Part shown: positions 16,567 through 25,292 of the stretch, piece by piece
Layout of the letters: every line of letters begins with the position of its first letter
How positions within the stretch are numbered: the first letter of the stretch is position 1
NCBI RefSeq assembly: GCF_040544555.1
Contig: NZ_JBEPKD010000004.1
Location: 134,371-198,370, forward strand
Source of the DNA: Halalkalibacter oceani
GTDB lineage: Bacteria > Bacillota > Bacilli > Bacillales > Bacillaceae_D
Direction: 5' to 3'
DNA length: 64,000 nucleotides
Notes under the pieces: generated by a model
What the model was told of the DNA's origin: nothing
Seen by the model: only the letters and a program-made list of their open reading frames with translations
Database searches by the model: none
Translations under genes and position numbers: made by a program

Positions 16567-18090
16567 ATGGTTTACAAACGTCCAAATACGGAAGGGTCTC
16601 TCGTCTCATTTAAAAAACGCTATGACAACTACATTAACGGGGAATGGCAGGCTCCTGTCAAAGGGCAATATTTTGATAACATTACCCCCGTTACAGGAGA
16701 GGTCTTTTGCGAGGTCGCCCGCTCGTCTGCGGAAGATATTGAACTAGCACTTGATGCCGCTCATGCGGCAAAAGATGCCTGGGGCAAAACATCCCCAACA
16801 GAACGGGCCAATATTTTAAATAAAATCGCCGATCGGATCGAACAGAACTTAGAAATGCTCGCAGTCGCCGAGACGTGGGAAAATGGAAAGGCCGTGCGCG
16901 AAACGTTAAATGCCGATATTCCGCTGGCCGTCGATCATTTCCGCTATTTCGCCGGAGCGATTCGCGGTGAAGAAGGTTCAATCAGTCAAATCGATGAACA
17001 TACCGTCGCCTATCATTTTAATGAGCCACTTGGCGTTGTTGGACAAATTATTCCATGGAACTTTCCGATTTTGATGGGAGTCTGGAAGCTTGCCCCGGCA
17101 CTGGCCGCAGGCAACTGCGTCGTCTTAAAGCCGGCCGAACAGACGCCTGTTTCCATTCTCGTATTAATGGAATTAATCGAAGACCTGCTTCCTAAAGGCG
17201 TCGTCAACATTGTCAACGGCTTTGGCGTTGAAGCTGGAAAGCCGCTTGCTTCGAGCAGCCGGATCGCCAAAATTGCCTTCACTGGTGAAACGACGACGGG
17301 ACGCCTGATCATGCAGTACGCTTCGGAAAATATTATTCCCGTTACGCTTGAATTAGGCGGGAAATCACCGAATATCTTTTTCCCTTGCGTGATGGATAAA
17401 GACGATGAATTTTTAAATAAAGCGATCGAAGGCTTTGTCATGTTTGCGCTCAATCAGGGCGAGGTTTGTACATGCCCGTCACGCGCCTTGATTCATGAAT
17501 CAATTTACGAACCTTTCATGGAGCGTGCACTTGAGCGGGTCAAAGCGATCAAAACCGGCAATCCACTCGACCCTGAAACGATGATGGGCGCCCAGGCTTC
17601 TTTGGAGCAAATGGAAAAAATCCAATCATACTTGGACATCGGCAAGCAGGAAGGCGCCGAATGCCTGATTGGCGGAGAACGGAATACGAGCCTCGGCAGC
17701 GAATTCGAAAACGGCTATTATATTCAGCCAACCGTCTTTAAAGGCACAAACAACATGCGCATCTTCCAGGAAGAAATTTTCGGCCCGGTTGTGTCCGTCA
17801 CTACGTTTAAGGATGCCGACGAAGCGCTCTCAATCGCCAATGACACGTTATATGGATTAGGCGCGGGCGTATGGACACGCAACATTAACACCGCCTATCG
17901 CTTCGGCCGCTCCATTCAGGCCGGACGTGTCTGGACAAACTGCTACCACGCCTACCCGGCCCACGCTGCCTTTGGCGGCTACAAAAAGTCGGGCATCGGC
18001 CGTGAAAATCATAAAATGATGCTCAGTCACTATCAGCAGACGAAGAATATGCTCGTCAGCTATAGCGAAGATGCGCAAGGCTTCTTTTAA
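16567..18090 (+). CDS. exaC: Acetaldehyde dehydrogenase, ExaC/AldB-type NAD(P)-dependent aldehyde dehydrogenase
   Basis: Soluble aldehyde dehydrogenase (507 aa) that oxidises aldehydes, probably acetaldehyde, to acids. The fold is complete: IIPWNFPI (cofactor), KPAEQTPVS, FTGETTTGR (Rossmann loop), LELGGKSPN with the general-base Glu and NQGEVCTCPSR with the nucleophilic Cys. The double-Cys segment CTCPSR and the overall sequence point to the ExaC group. The ATG at 16567 follows GGGAGGGATTTCG; an in-frame start 29 codons upstream lacks a good site. A DUF779 gene, the usual partner of this enzyme group, follows, but a MITE now lies between them. Confidence 0.93.
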   Translation: MVYKRPNTEGSLVSFKKRYDNYINGEWQAPVKGQYFDNITPVTGEVFCEVARSSAEDIELALDAAHAAKDAWGKTSPTERANILNKIADRIEQNLEMLAVAETWENGKAVRETLNADIPLAVDHFRYFAGAIRGEEGSISQIDEHTVAYHFNEPLGVVGQIIPWNFPILMGVWKLAPALAAGNCVVLKPAEQTPVSILVLMELIEDLLPKGVVNIVNGFGVEAGKPLASSSRIAKIAFTGETTTGRLIMQYASENIIPVTLELGGKSPNIFFPCVMDKDDEFLNKAIEGFVMFALNQGEVCTCPSRALIHESIYEPFMERALERVKAIKTGNPLDPETMMGAQASLEQMEKIQSYLDIGKQEGAECLIGGERNTSLGSEFENGYYIQPTVFKGTNNMRIFQEEIFGPVVSVTTFKDADEALSIANDTLYGLGAGVWTRNINTAYRFGRSIQAGRVWTNCYHAYPAHAAFGGYKKSGIGRENHKMMLSHYQQTKNMLVSYSEDAQGFF

Positions 18091-18098
18091 GAAGCGTT

Positions 18099-18280
18099 GA
18101 ACTCCGGAAGCTGCAGAAAAAGGACGATTTTCACTTTTTCTGCGGCTTTTAAGTAATGAGCGTAGCCGTTTCCTGAAAGCCTTGCTACGAGTGGGTTTCT
18201 CGAAGAAAGGCACGCAACGCGCGGAGCCATTACTCTTCTTCGAGTTACGAAAAAGGAAGTTTTCAGCGGCCTCGAACTCC
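18099..18280. mobile_element. MITE-like element copy C with 7 bp target duplication
   Basis: GAACTCC at 18099-18105 and 18274-18280 brackets 168 bp. The left end GGAAGCTGCAGAAAAAGG opens a hairpin that ends in GGCTTTT. The core has GTAATG (18153-18158) pairing with CATTAC (18228-18233) and a 12-position stem closed by GTGGGTTTC (18191-18199). The right end is CAGCGGCCTC. The left hairpin would act as a terminator for the upstream aldehyde dehydrogenase transcript. Confidence 0.8.
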
Positions 18281-18328
18281 ACCCCCTGTTGCTTCCTGAC
18301 TACGAAAAGGGAAAGGAGTGAACGGAAC

Positions 18329-18685
18329 ATGGTTGAACGAGTCGTTGCCACCGAAGAAGCGATTCAATTGATCAACAAGCTAAAAAGCATTCACGGTCCA
18401 TTAATGTTTCATCAATCCGGCGGCTGCTGCGACGGCAGCTCGCCGATGTGTTACCAGGAAGGGGAGCTGAAGGTTGGGGCAAGTGACGTCCTGCTTGGTC
18501 ATATCGGCGGAAGCCCCTTTTATATTGCTGCGGATCAGTACGCCTATTGGAAGCATACGCAATTAATTATTGACGTCGTGAACGGACGCGGCGGCATGTT
18601 TTCATTGGAAGGACCTGAAGGAAAACGCTTTTTAACCCGCTCAAGGGTATTTACAGAAGAAGAACGGAAAGAGCTCCAGCTTTAA
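18329..18685 (+). CDS. DUF779 family protein, partner of ExaC-type aldehyde dehydrogenase
   Basis: Small soluble protein (118 aa) of the DUF779 family. Visible family features are MFHQSGGCCDGSSPMC, with three Cys that could bind metal or form disulfides, and GSPFYIAADQYAYWKHTQL. DUF779 genes commonly sit beside acetaldehyde dehydrogenase genes; the molecular role is not established as far as I know. The ATG at 18329 follows AAAGGAG with an 11 bp spacing. The gene was probably co-transcribed with the dehydrogenase before the 168 bp MITE inserted between them. Confidence 0.9.
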   Translation: MVERVVATEEAIQLINKLKSIHGPLMFHQSGGCCDGSSPMCYQEGELKVGASDVLLGHIGGSPFYIAADQYAYWKHTQLIIDVVNGRGGMFSLEGPEGKRFLTRSRVFTEEERKELQL

Positions 18686-18688
18686 GAC

Positions 18689-18739
18689 AAGGGGATGGGT
18701 CAAAGGTTGTTTTTTTCCTTTGATCCATCCCTTGCTTTT
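18689..18739 (+). terminator. Terminator after DUF779 gene
   Basis: GGATGGGTCAAAGG (18693-18706) pairs with CCTTTGATCCATCC (18717-18730) around a T-rich loop; a short CTTTTT follows. The inner AAAGGTTGTTTTTTTCCTTT core is shared with other hairpins of the window. Confidence 0.75.
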
Positions 18740-18918
18740 TCCCGCTATCTCCCCATCTTTGCCAAACCCAGCTTGCCCTTATCCCCGGAAAATATTCAGA
18801 CTATTGGCTCATTTTCCCAAAAAGACGTTTAGCTTCTTCTCAATTTGGTAAAAATAATGATATAACCAAACCAAATCTACTACTAAATAAATCTATTACA
18901 TAAAAAGGAGGAATCACG

Positions 18919-18996
18919 ATGAGCTTGCAGGAATACATCGAAGAAATTAATAAAATGCTGGAAGAAGCTAAGCAGCAAGTAAGTTCAGAAAAGTAG
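18919..18996 (+). CDS. 25-residue peptide gene, function unknown
   Basis: Very short ORF encoding 25 residues beginning MSLQEYIEEINKMLEEAKQQ and ending VSSEK. The spacing of hydrophobic residues (L3, I7, I10, M13, L14, A17) predicts one amphipathic, acidic helix; there is no signal peptide, Cys or membrane segment. Support for translation: a strong AAAAAGGAGG site 8 bp before the ATG, an A+T-rich upstream region, and a strong terminator that ends its own short transcript 15 bp after the stop. I do not recognise a family. Confidence 0.65.
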   Translation: MSLQEYIEEINKMLEEAKQQVSSEK

Positions 18997-19010
18997 ACTT
19001 CCTACGTAAT

Positions 19011-19057
19011 AGGAATGAGGCAAAAAAACCTGCTCTTTTGCCTCATTCCTATTTTTA
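19011..19057 (+). terminator. Strong bidirectional terminator after the 25-residue peptide gene
   Basis: AGGAATGAGGCAAAA (19011-19025) pairs perfectly with TTTTGCCTCATTCCT (19036-19050), followed by ATTTTTATTT. It also ends the converging dehydrogenase gene on the minus strand. Confidence 0.85.
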
Positions 19058-19064
19058 TTTCTGT

Positions 19065-19961
19065 TTAGGCGTTTTTCTTAATTTCAACGCCGGCCCATTC
19101 CTCATAGCATTTCGCTACTGCACACATATCCTCTTCCGCATAGCCTTTCGCCATGGCGATTCGCAATTGTTCCCTTACGCTTGCAAGCAGCGGCACCGGA
19201 ATATTCATTTCAGCCGCGACATTTAAAGCGAGCCCTAAATCCTTATGCATCAGCTCTGTTTTAAAGTTTGGATGAAAATCGCGGTTGATAATTTTCGGTC
19301 CTTTATTATCCATCATTCCACTCCGCGCCCCGCCGCCGCTAGCGACTTCCATAAATTTCTGCGGATCCACTCCGGCTTTGCTGGCCAAAATCAGCGCTTC
19401 GCTTAACGATAAGAGATTAATAGCAGACATCGTATTATTGGCGAGCTTCGTATATGCTCCTAGTCCGCTTCCCCCCATATAGTGCGATTGTTTTCCCATC
19501 GCCTCAAATAAAGGAATACACTGCTGGTACACTTCTTCCTTACCACCTACCATGAAAGCAAGTTCCGCGGCAATCGCCTGTGGTTCACTTCCTGTTACCG
19601 GGGCATCAAGCAGTTCAATGTCTTTCTCAGCCAGTTCTTTCGCCAGCGATTGAACTAGATCCGGAGCGACGGTGCTACTGTCAATGATAATTAAACCGGC
19701 AGACGCTCCCGCCAGAACACCATTCTCCCCTTTGATAACTTCTTCCAAAGCTTGATTATTCGTGACCATCGTAATGACGATTTCACTGTTTCGTGCCACT
19801 TCAGCCGGTGAGCTTGCCACCTCCACATCGCCCTCACTCTGCAACGATTGTGCCTTGCTTGCAGTCCGATTGTACACACGCAATGAGTAGCCAGCTTTTA
19901 ATAGATTTTTTGCCATTGGCAACCCCATTGTTCCCAATCCCACAAATCCAATCTTTTTCAT
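19065..19961 (-). CDS. 3-hydroxyisobutyrate dehydrogenase / tartronate semialdehyde reductase family
   Basis: Beta-hydroxyacid dehydrogenase (298 aa) using NAD(H) or NADP(H). The Rossmann motif GFVGLGTMGLPMAKNLLKAG opens the protein, the substrate-binding loop DAPVTGSEPQA is near residue 120, and the catalytic Lys is in YTKLANNTM near residue 168. Family members oxidise 3-hydroxyisobutyrate or reduce tartronate semialdehyde; the sequence alone does not decide. A GntR-family regulator lies directly upstream on the same strand, with a second paralogue beyond it. A cre-like sequence (AAAGCGCTTTCA, about 19999-20010) lies near the promoter with mismatches in the first positions. Confidence 0.88.
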   Translation of the reverse strand: MKKIGFVGLGTMGLPMAKNLLKAGYSLRVYNRTASKAQSLQSEGDVEVASSPAEVARNSEIVITMVTNNQALEEVIKGENGVLAGASAGLIIIDSSTVAPDLVQSLAKELAEKDIELLDAPVTGSEPQAIAAELAFMVGGKEEVYQQCIPLFEAMGKQSHYMGGSGLGAYTKLANNTMSAINLLSLSEALILASKAGVDPQKFMEVASGGGARSGMMDNKGPKIINRDFHPNFKTELMHKDLGLALNVAAEMNIPVPLLASVREQLRIAMAKGYAEEDMCAVAKCYEEWAGVEIKKNA

Positions 19962-20108
19962 AAAAAATCCTCCTCAAATGTTATGATCTGTTTATAGTAA
20001 AGCGCTTTCACACATTACCAGAGTCAGATGCTGTCAATATTGAACTTTCCTCTCCTTCTGCCTGCTGGAGAAAGCAGCTTTATTCCGTTTTCGCTTGCTG
20101 GAAGCAGC

Positions 20109-20152
20109 AAGTGAAGTCGCATCCTCACTTCATCTTTGATGCGACTTCACTT
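20109..20152 (-). terminator. Terminator after the GntR gene
   Basis: AAGTGAAGTCGCATC (20109-20123) and GATGCGACTTCACTT (20138-20152) form a perfect 15 bp stem with a 14 nt loop. There is no following T run, so it may instead protect or pause the transcript. Confidence 0.6.
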
Positions 20153-20188
20153 GCCGGCTCTTCCTGGGCACTTCCATGCTCAAATACG

Positions 20189-20866
20189 CTACTTATTATG
20201 TTCGACCGTATTGCCGTAATCGCTTAATGTCACCTGCTTAATTTCTTCAATATGTTGTTCCATCAGCTTTTTCGCCGCCTCGACTTCTTCTTCGGCAAGC
20301 GCCTGCAAAATTAAGCGGTGCATTTCGTTAGCCTGCTGCGGGCGGGCATGGTTTTTTGTAATAATCACGCCAAACCATTGAATTTGAGCTTCGATCGACT
20401 GCATCATCACACTGATCCGTTTGTTATCGGAATAATTAATGATCGTCCGATGTAAATTACGGTCAGCCTGAAAGAACGGTGCCGTCTTCCCTTTTGCCAG
20501 CGCGAGCTCTGCTCGATCAGCCTCTTCGACGAGTGAGTGGATAACCTTTTTCGGTATCTGTTTACTCGCGAGCTCGACAGCCAGACTTTCGAGCACTTTT
20601 CTAACATTATAGATGTCTTCGATATTTTTCCGGTTCGGAATCGCGACGAAGCTGCCAGAACGCGCCTTTACTTCAACTAACCCATCCTGCTGCAGCTTCA
20701 GTAGCGCATCGCGCAGAGGCGTCCGGCTCACTCCCAGCTTCTCCATAATGTCATCGTAATTAATTTTTGAACCCGGCTCCATCTGATTATTGATAATCTC
20801 TTCACGCAGGTAAAAGTAAATACGATCAGACAGATTTAAATTATCAAATTGAATCTTTTCGGCCAT
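20189..20866 (-). CDS. GntR family regulator with FCD effector domain
   Basis: FadR-subfamily transcription factor (225 aa). The winged helix spans residues about 10-75 (GSKINYDDIMEKLGVSRTPLRDAL), followed by an all-helical FCD domain (about 85-215) with the metal-ligand type residues in DRNLHRTI and the later His of MHRLIL. Such regulators sense organic acids. It sits between two beta-hydroxyacid dehydrogenase genes on the same strand, so it probably controls one or both. Confidence 0.9.
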   Translation of the reverse strand: MAEKIQFDNLNLSDRIYFYLREEIINNQMEPGSKINYDDIMEKLGVSRTPLRDALLKLQQDGLVEVKARSGSFVAIPNRKNIEDIYNVRKVLESLAVELASKQIPKKVIHSLVEEADRAELALAKGKTAPFFQADRNLHRTIINYSDNKRISVMMQSIEAQIQWFGVIITKNHARPQQANEMHRLILQALAEEEVEAAKKLMEQHIEEIKQVTLSDYGNTVEHNK

Positions 20867-21020
20867 TATATACCTCCATCCCTATTCTTCAACTGAATAG
20901 GAAGCACTCACCATCACATAAATCCCATTATTTATCATACACATTGAACAGTCTGTTATCAAATATCTTTCATGCGCCAAAACTAAAATCTAATATTTTA
21001 ATAAGAGCCGGATGACCCTC

Positions 21021-21911
21021 CTACTTCTCCCTTTTTACTTCCACCTGACCTTTCTTCTCCAACAGCTTAATAACTGAAGCCATATCAAAATCACCAAGCC
21101 CCTCATTGATCGCCTCTGATAAAACAGACTCCGCCAGAGCGCCGGTAGATTGATCAAGCCCCGCTGCCTCAACAAGCTTATTCGCTAATTTCACATCCTT
21201 ATGTAAGTATTTTAAAGCGCCTCCTGGTTCAAAGTTTCCCGGCAAAACATATTGCTCCATATGCCGTTCCAGCATCCGGCTGTTGCCATAGCTGACTTTT
21301 AAAATGTGATAAAGCTGTTCGGAATCAAGCCCTAATGCTGCTCCCGTCACCATTGCCTCTGCGGCGGCCAGCGAGTGAACACCAACAAGGTATTGATTGA
21401 TCAGCTTCGCCACACTACCGCTTCCCGATGTTCCTAAAAATTCAACCTTCGCACCAATTAGCGCAAGCAGTGGCTCCACCGTCTGAAAAGCAGCTTCTTT
21501 TCCTCCGACCATAATCGTTAGCGTACCTTGTTCGACTCCTTCAGGCCCACCACTGACCGGAGCATCAAGATAGTCAATTTTTTGCTTGGCGGCCTCCGCA
21601 AACAGTTCCCTGCTTGTCTCCGCGCCGACCGTTGTAAAATCAATACAAATTGCCCCCGGACGAGCATGGGCAAGAATTCCTTTCTCCCCTTCGTACACGC
21701 CAATCACATCACCTGGCATCGATAGGCACGTACAAATGATATCCGCCATCTGCGCCACCGCAGCGACACTGTCCAGACGCTCTGCGCCAAGCTCCACCAA
21801 TTCCTTCGTTTTTTCAGGCGAACGGTTATAAATAAGCACCGTATGCTGCTGCAGAAACTGCTTGATCATGCGCGAACCCATTACGCCCGTTCCAATAAAG
21901 CCAACCTTCAT
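21021..21911 (-). CDS. 3-hydroxyisobutyrate dehydrogenase / 2-hydroxy-3-oxopropionate reductase family
   Basis: Second beta-hydroxyacid dehydrogenase (296 aa). Signatures are VGFIGTGVMGSRMI (dinucleotide site), DAPVSGGPEGVEQGTLTIMVGG (substrate loop) and SVAKLINQYLVG with the catalytic Lys. The ATG at 21911 follows AGGGGGAAGAAG and starts exactly at the Rossmann strand, so it is preferred over a start 21 codons upstream. It diverges from the sigma-54 activator, whose start is about 430 bp away, and may be among that regulator's targets. Precise substrate unknown. Confidence 0.88.
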   Translation of the reverse strand: MKVGFIGTGVMGSRMIKQFLQQHTVLIYNRSPEKTKELVELGAERLDSVAAVAQMADIICTCLSMPGDVIGVYEGEKGILAHARPGAICIDFTTVGAETSRELFAEAAKQKIDYLDAPVSGGPEGVEQGTLTIMVGGKEAAFQTVEPLLALIGAKVEFLGTSGSGSVAKLINQYLVGVHSLAAAEAMVTGAALGLDSEQLYHILKVSYGNSRMLERHMEQYVLPGNFEPGGALKYLHKDVKLANKLVEAAGLDQSTGALAESVLSEAINEGLGDFDMASVIKLLEKKGQVEVKREK

Positions 21912-22342
21912 CTTCTTCCCCCTTCTGCTGTTCCCATGACAGCATGCCTGGACTACCTCCTGCCTCACCTCCATTATAGCATAATATTCTGAACCTTTAA
22001 TGCGATAAGCTCTTCTCGGCAGCTAACCACCTCTATTACCGATATATATTTCTGATCGGAGAAAATAAAACCTTTTATTATGCTGCTAAAACGCCGTTCC
22101 CCCTTTTTCATTCAACAGAAAAAATTTTTGTGGAAAAATCATTTGGGATACATCCGTCCTGCACTGCGCCTGTTCCATGACAATTTATTGTTTGCAGTCA
22201 TCCAATCACGCTATTGAAAGTCCCCCACTAAATAATATGTTAGAAAACCTTTCACGAATGTCAGGGCTTTTTTTAATATCCTTTATGATAAAAATAATGA
22301 ACCACATATTATTTATAAAGCTGCAGGAGGGATGATTCTTAC
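21912..22342. other. 431 bp divergent intergenic region
   Basis: Separates the minus-strand dehydrogenase from the plus-strand sigma-54 activator. I saw no ORF, repeat or convincing -24/-12 promoter (GG-N10-GC context) on either strand; only a CTGCAGGAGGGATG-type ribosome site at the activator start. Confidence 0.5.
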
Positions 22343-25168
22343 ATGACGGAGGATCTTAAAGTAGGGTTATTGTTCTCGCTGTCAGGCGCATTAGCTGCGA
22401 CAGAGAAAGGCCAGTACAAAGCTGCCTTGCTTGCAATTGATGAAATTAATAAACATGGAGGCGTGTTAGGGAAAACGCTGACTCCAATGTTTAAAGATAC
22501 ATGTTCCGATCCGGATGTCACAGCTAAAGTGACTGAAAAATTACTTGAGGAAGACATTCAGCTGCTCATCGGTCTTTCTACATCCGCCGGCCGTAAAAGC
22601 ATCCTGCCTCTGCTGGCGAAGCATGACTGTCTGCTCTTTCACCCCGCTCACTACGAAGGGGCAGAACAGCATCCAAACGTGATCTATTGCGGCCCTTTAC
22701 CTAATCAGCTTTTGTTTCATTATATCCCCTGGCTGATGAAGCACATCGGCAAGAGCTTTTATTTAATCGGCTCTGATTATCATTATCCGAAAGAAATGAA
22801 CAATGTTGCCCGCCGACTCATCTCCCAAAATGGAGGGGAGATTGCAGGCGCGTCATATCACGCGTTAGGGGAGAAGCAGTTCGAACAGACCATTAAAACG
22901 ATTTCCACGAGAAAGCCTGACGTAGTTTTCTCGACGTTGGTCGGAGAAAGCGCTCAATCGTTCTACGAGTGCTGTCACCATCTCAATTTCCCTTTTCCAA
23001 TCGCGGACACAATCATCTCTGAAACTGATAATCAGCTGATTGACCCCCGTTACATAGCAGGCCATTATTTTTGTTCCTCCTATTTCTCTTCGCTTAATCA
23101 GGAGGCAAATGTTGCATTTAAACGTCGCTTTCAAGCTGCTTACGGAACCGAGATGATCAGTGCGGCGATGGAACATGCTTATAACAGCGTCCACATAATG
23201 GCCGAGGCGATTCAGAAAGCAAGCAGCCTCGAAATAGGTAAAATCAAAAAGCATATAGCCGGTCTCGTCTGTCAGGCTCCCCAGGGAAAAATTATCGTTG
23301 ACCAAAAGAACCAGCATCTATGGCTCCATTCCCACATCGGTCAATTTCAAAAGGATGGATCAGGCAAAATCCTTTCGGAATCAGCTGGCCCGGTGAAGCC
23401 TTCCCCATTCCCGCTTAAGGGAACGCCCGAGGCTTACCGGAATGAAAATGTGGAAGCTTCCTTATCCGCTCATAAACCTGTCATCACGGAGCTGAAAAAA
23501 GCAGCTTCCTTTTTCCCTTACTATGTCACTTATTTTGACCAGCAGGGCCGACTTCTTGATTTGTTTCAGCCTGAGATGAAAGAGCAGTTTCCGGATGACC
23601 CGCTCGATCCCGGTGTTTCCATATGGGCGACAGATTTTTTGAAACATACGGGCATGAGCAAAGCGATTCTAAAAAAAGAACTCTCTTTTTCACTGGGGTC
23701 AGATCACCAGACCCTCTCATTAAATGACTGGATCACCGTCGGCATTCCAATCTTCAGCGAAAACGAATTATTCGGCGCCCTCGGCGTATTTGTCCGCGAT
23801 AATCAGGAATTCGAGCTTGAACTCTTTATTTCACTTGTGAAGGCGCTTAAAGTGGTCGCCGAGAATTCTGTCAGCCTCTTTCAGCAATCAAAAGAGTCTA
23901 AGTTTCTATACGAATTGCTGCATGATGTTACGAATGATCTTGAGGAGGCGCTGCTTGTCAAAAAGCAGGAAAAAATTATTTACACAAACGGGCTGGCCGA
24001 GCAATTAATCAGTGAAAAAGACAAACTTATGCTCAGCTTGTATCAAGAAAATTTTGATCATATTTCTTATAAACGGAAGCAGCTTTATAAAGATCAGTCC
24101 AATTCCATTTATGAAGTCTATATCGTCCCGGCTCATGACTACCGCTACCTTTATATAAAAAAACTGAGCGCGAACAAAAAGAAACAGAAAAAAAGCCGCG
24201 AACAGCCGCTGCTGCTTCCTCACATTGCCGGTAGCCACCCAAAACTGCTCGAGGCGATCTCATTAGCAAAAACCGCCTCGACCAATTCCACAAATGTGTT
24301 ATTACTCGGAGAAAGCGGAACCGGTAAAGAAATATTCGCCCGGGCGATTCATAATGAAAGCACCCGAAAGGATAAGCCGTTTGTCACCCTTCATTGCGCG
24401 ACGCTCAATGAACCGTTCATCGCCTCTAAGCTGTTCGGCTATAGGGATGGACCTTTTAGTGGGGGCATCCCCGGCAAGTTCGAGCAAGCGAATGGTGGCA
24501 CGTTATTCCTTGATGAAATTGGTGAGATGCCGGCGGAGCTGCAGGCGATCATCCTGCGTGTTCTGCGGCAAAAGGAAATCAGCCGCCTCGGCGGCCAGCA
24601 GACCATTCCGCTCGATGTAAGAATTATTGCTGCGACAAATAAAGACTTGAGTCAGGAGATTGCTTACAAAGGCACATTAAGCAGCGACTTATATTATCGC
24701 CTGAATGTCTTCCCTATCGAGCTTATCCCTTTAAGGGAAAGAAAAGAAGACATCGCTGAGCTTGTCGCCCTTTTTTTAGAGGAATTCGCGGAAAGAGACG
24801 ATCAGGAGAGCAAGACGGTTTCCTCTGAAGCTCTGCATTATTTCATGAACTATTCCTGGCCCGGCAATATTCGCGAGCTTCGCAATGTCGTAGAACTCGC
24901 TTATGAGTTGTCCGGCACAGATAGAGAACTTCATCTGGAGCATTTGTCCAGAGCTCTCTCCATCGAGCATAAGCCGCCTGAAAAGTATGAATGGACAAAG
25001 GTTAAGCATCTGGAAGAGATTCGACAAGTAAATCGTTTGAAGGAACGGGAGGATATTATGGAGGCGCTCGTCCGTTTTAAAGGAAATATCTCAAAATCAT
25101 CAAAGCATCTCGGCTTCTCCCGGACGACCCTTTATAAGAAAATGAAGGAATATAAATTGGACAGTTAA
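22343..25168 (+). CDS. Sigma-54-dependent activator with N-terminal substrate-binding-protein domain
   Basis: Enhancer-binding activator of 941 aa with an unusual sensor. Residues about 5-350 form a complete type I periplasmic-binding-protein fold of the AmiC/UrtA kind (VGLLFSLSGALAATEKGQYK), without a signal peptide, so it senses a small amide, amino acid or similar ligand inside the cell. A GAF/PAS-like region (about 370-610) follows. The AAA+ domain (about 620-860) has Walker A GESGTGKE and Walker B GGTLFLDEIGEMP, but the sigma-54 contact loop is GPFSGG instead of GAFTGA (about residues 702-707). A Fis-type helix-turn-helix ends the protein. Convergent with an NSS symporter gene and divergent from a dehydrogenase. 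Confidence 0.9.
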   Translation: MTEDLKVGLLFSLSGALAATEKGQYKAALLAIDEINKHGGVLGKTLTPMFKDTCSDPDVTAKVTEKLLEEDIQLLIGLSTSAGRKSILPLLAKHDCLLFHPAHYEGAEQHPNVIYCGPLPNQLLFHYIPWLMKHIGKSFYLIGSDYHYPKEMNNVARRLISQNGGEIAGASYHALGEKQFEQTIKTISTRKPDVVFSTLVGESAQSFYECCHHLNFPFPIADTIISETDNQLIDPRYIAGHYFCSSYFSSLNQEANVAFKRRFQAAYGTEMISAAMEHAYNSVHIMAEAIQKASSLEIGKIKKHIAGLVCQAPQGKIIVDQKNQHLWLHSHIGQFQKDGSGKILSESAGPVKPSPFPLKGTPEAYRNENVEASLSAHKPVITELKKAASFFPYYVTYFDQQGRLLDLFQPEMKEQFPDDPLDPGVSIWATDFLKHTGMSKAILKKELSFSLGSDHQTLSLNDWITVGIPIFSENELFGALGVFVRDNQEFELELFISLVKALKVVAENSVSLFQQSKESKFLYELLHDVTNDLEEALLVKKQEKIIYTNGLAEQLISEKDKLMLSLYQENFDHISYKRKQLYKDQSNSIYEVYIVPAHDYRYLYIKKLSANKKKQKKSREQPLLLPHIAGSHPKLLEAISLAKTASTNSTNVLLLGESGTGKEIFARAIHNESTRKDKPFVTLHCATLNEPFIASKLFGYRDGPFSGGIPGKFEQANGGTLFLDEIGEMPAELQAIILRVLRQKEISRLGGQQTIPLDVRIIAATNKDLSQEIAYKGTLSSDLYYRLNVFPIELIPLRERKEDIAELVALFLEEFAERDDQESKTVSSEALHYFMNYSWPGNIRELRNVVELAYELSGTDRELHLEHLSRALSIEHKPPEKYEWTKVKHLEEIRQVNRLKEREDIMEALVRFKGNISKSSKHLGFSRTTLYKKMKEYKLDS

Positions 25169-25206
25169 GTACTGCACATGGCGACTTTCCCGCTTCAACT
25201 ATATAG

Positions 25207-25281
25207 CCTCGAAACAATGAATGGAGCCATTGTTTCGAGGCTTGAATAAAAGGTAAAAAAACAACCTTCTATCCAAGCCTC
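25207..25281. terminator. Two tandem convergent terminator hairpins
   Basis: CCTCGAAACAATG/CATTGTTTCGAGG (25207-25219, 25228-25240) is followed directly by a second hairpin, AGGCTTG/CAAGCCT (25238-25244, 25273-25279), whose inner part AAAAGGT...ACCTT is the recurring core of this window. They separate the convergent activator and symporter genes. Confidence 0.75.
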
Positions 25282-25292
25282 TGTGAAAGCCT

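Noticed and set aside
19996..20012. cre-like sequence GTAAAGCGCTTTCA near the first dehydrogenase promoter
   Set aside because: The leading TG is GT and both strands miss a defined position. Mentioned in the gene entry only.
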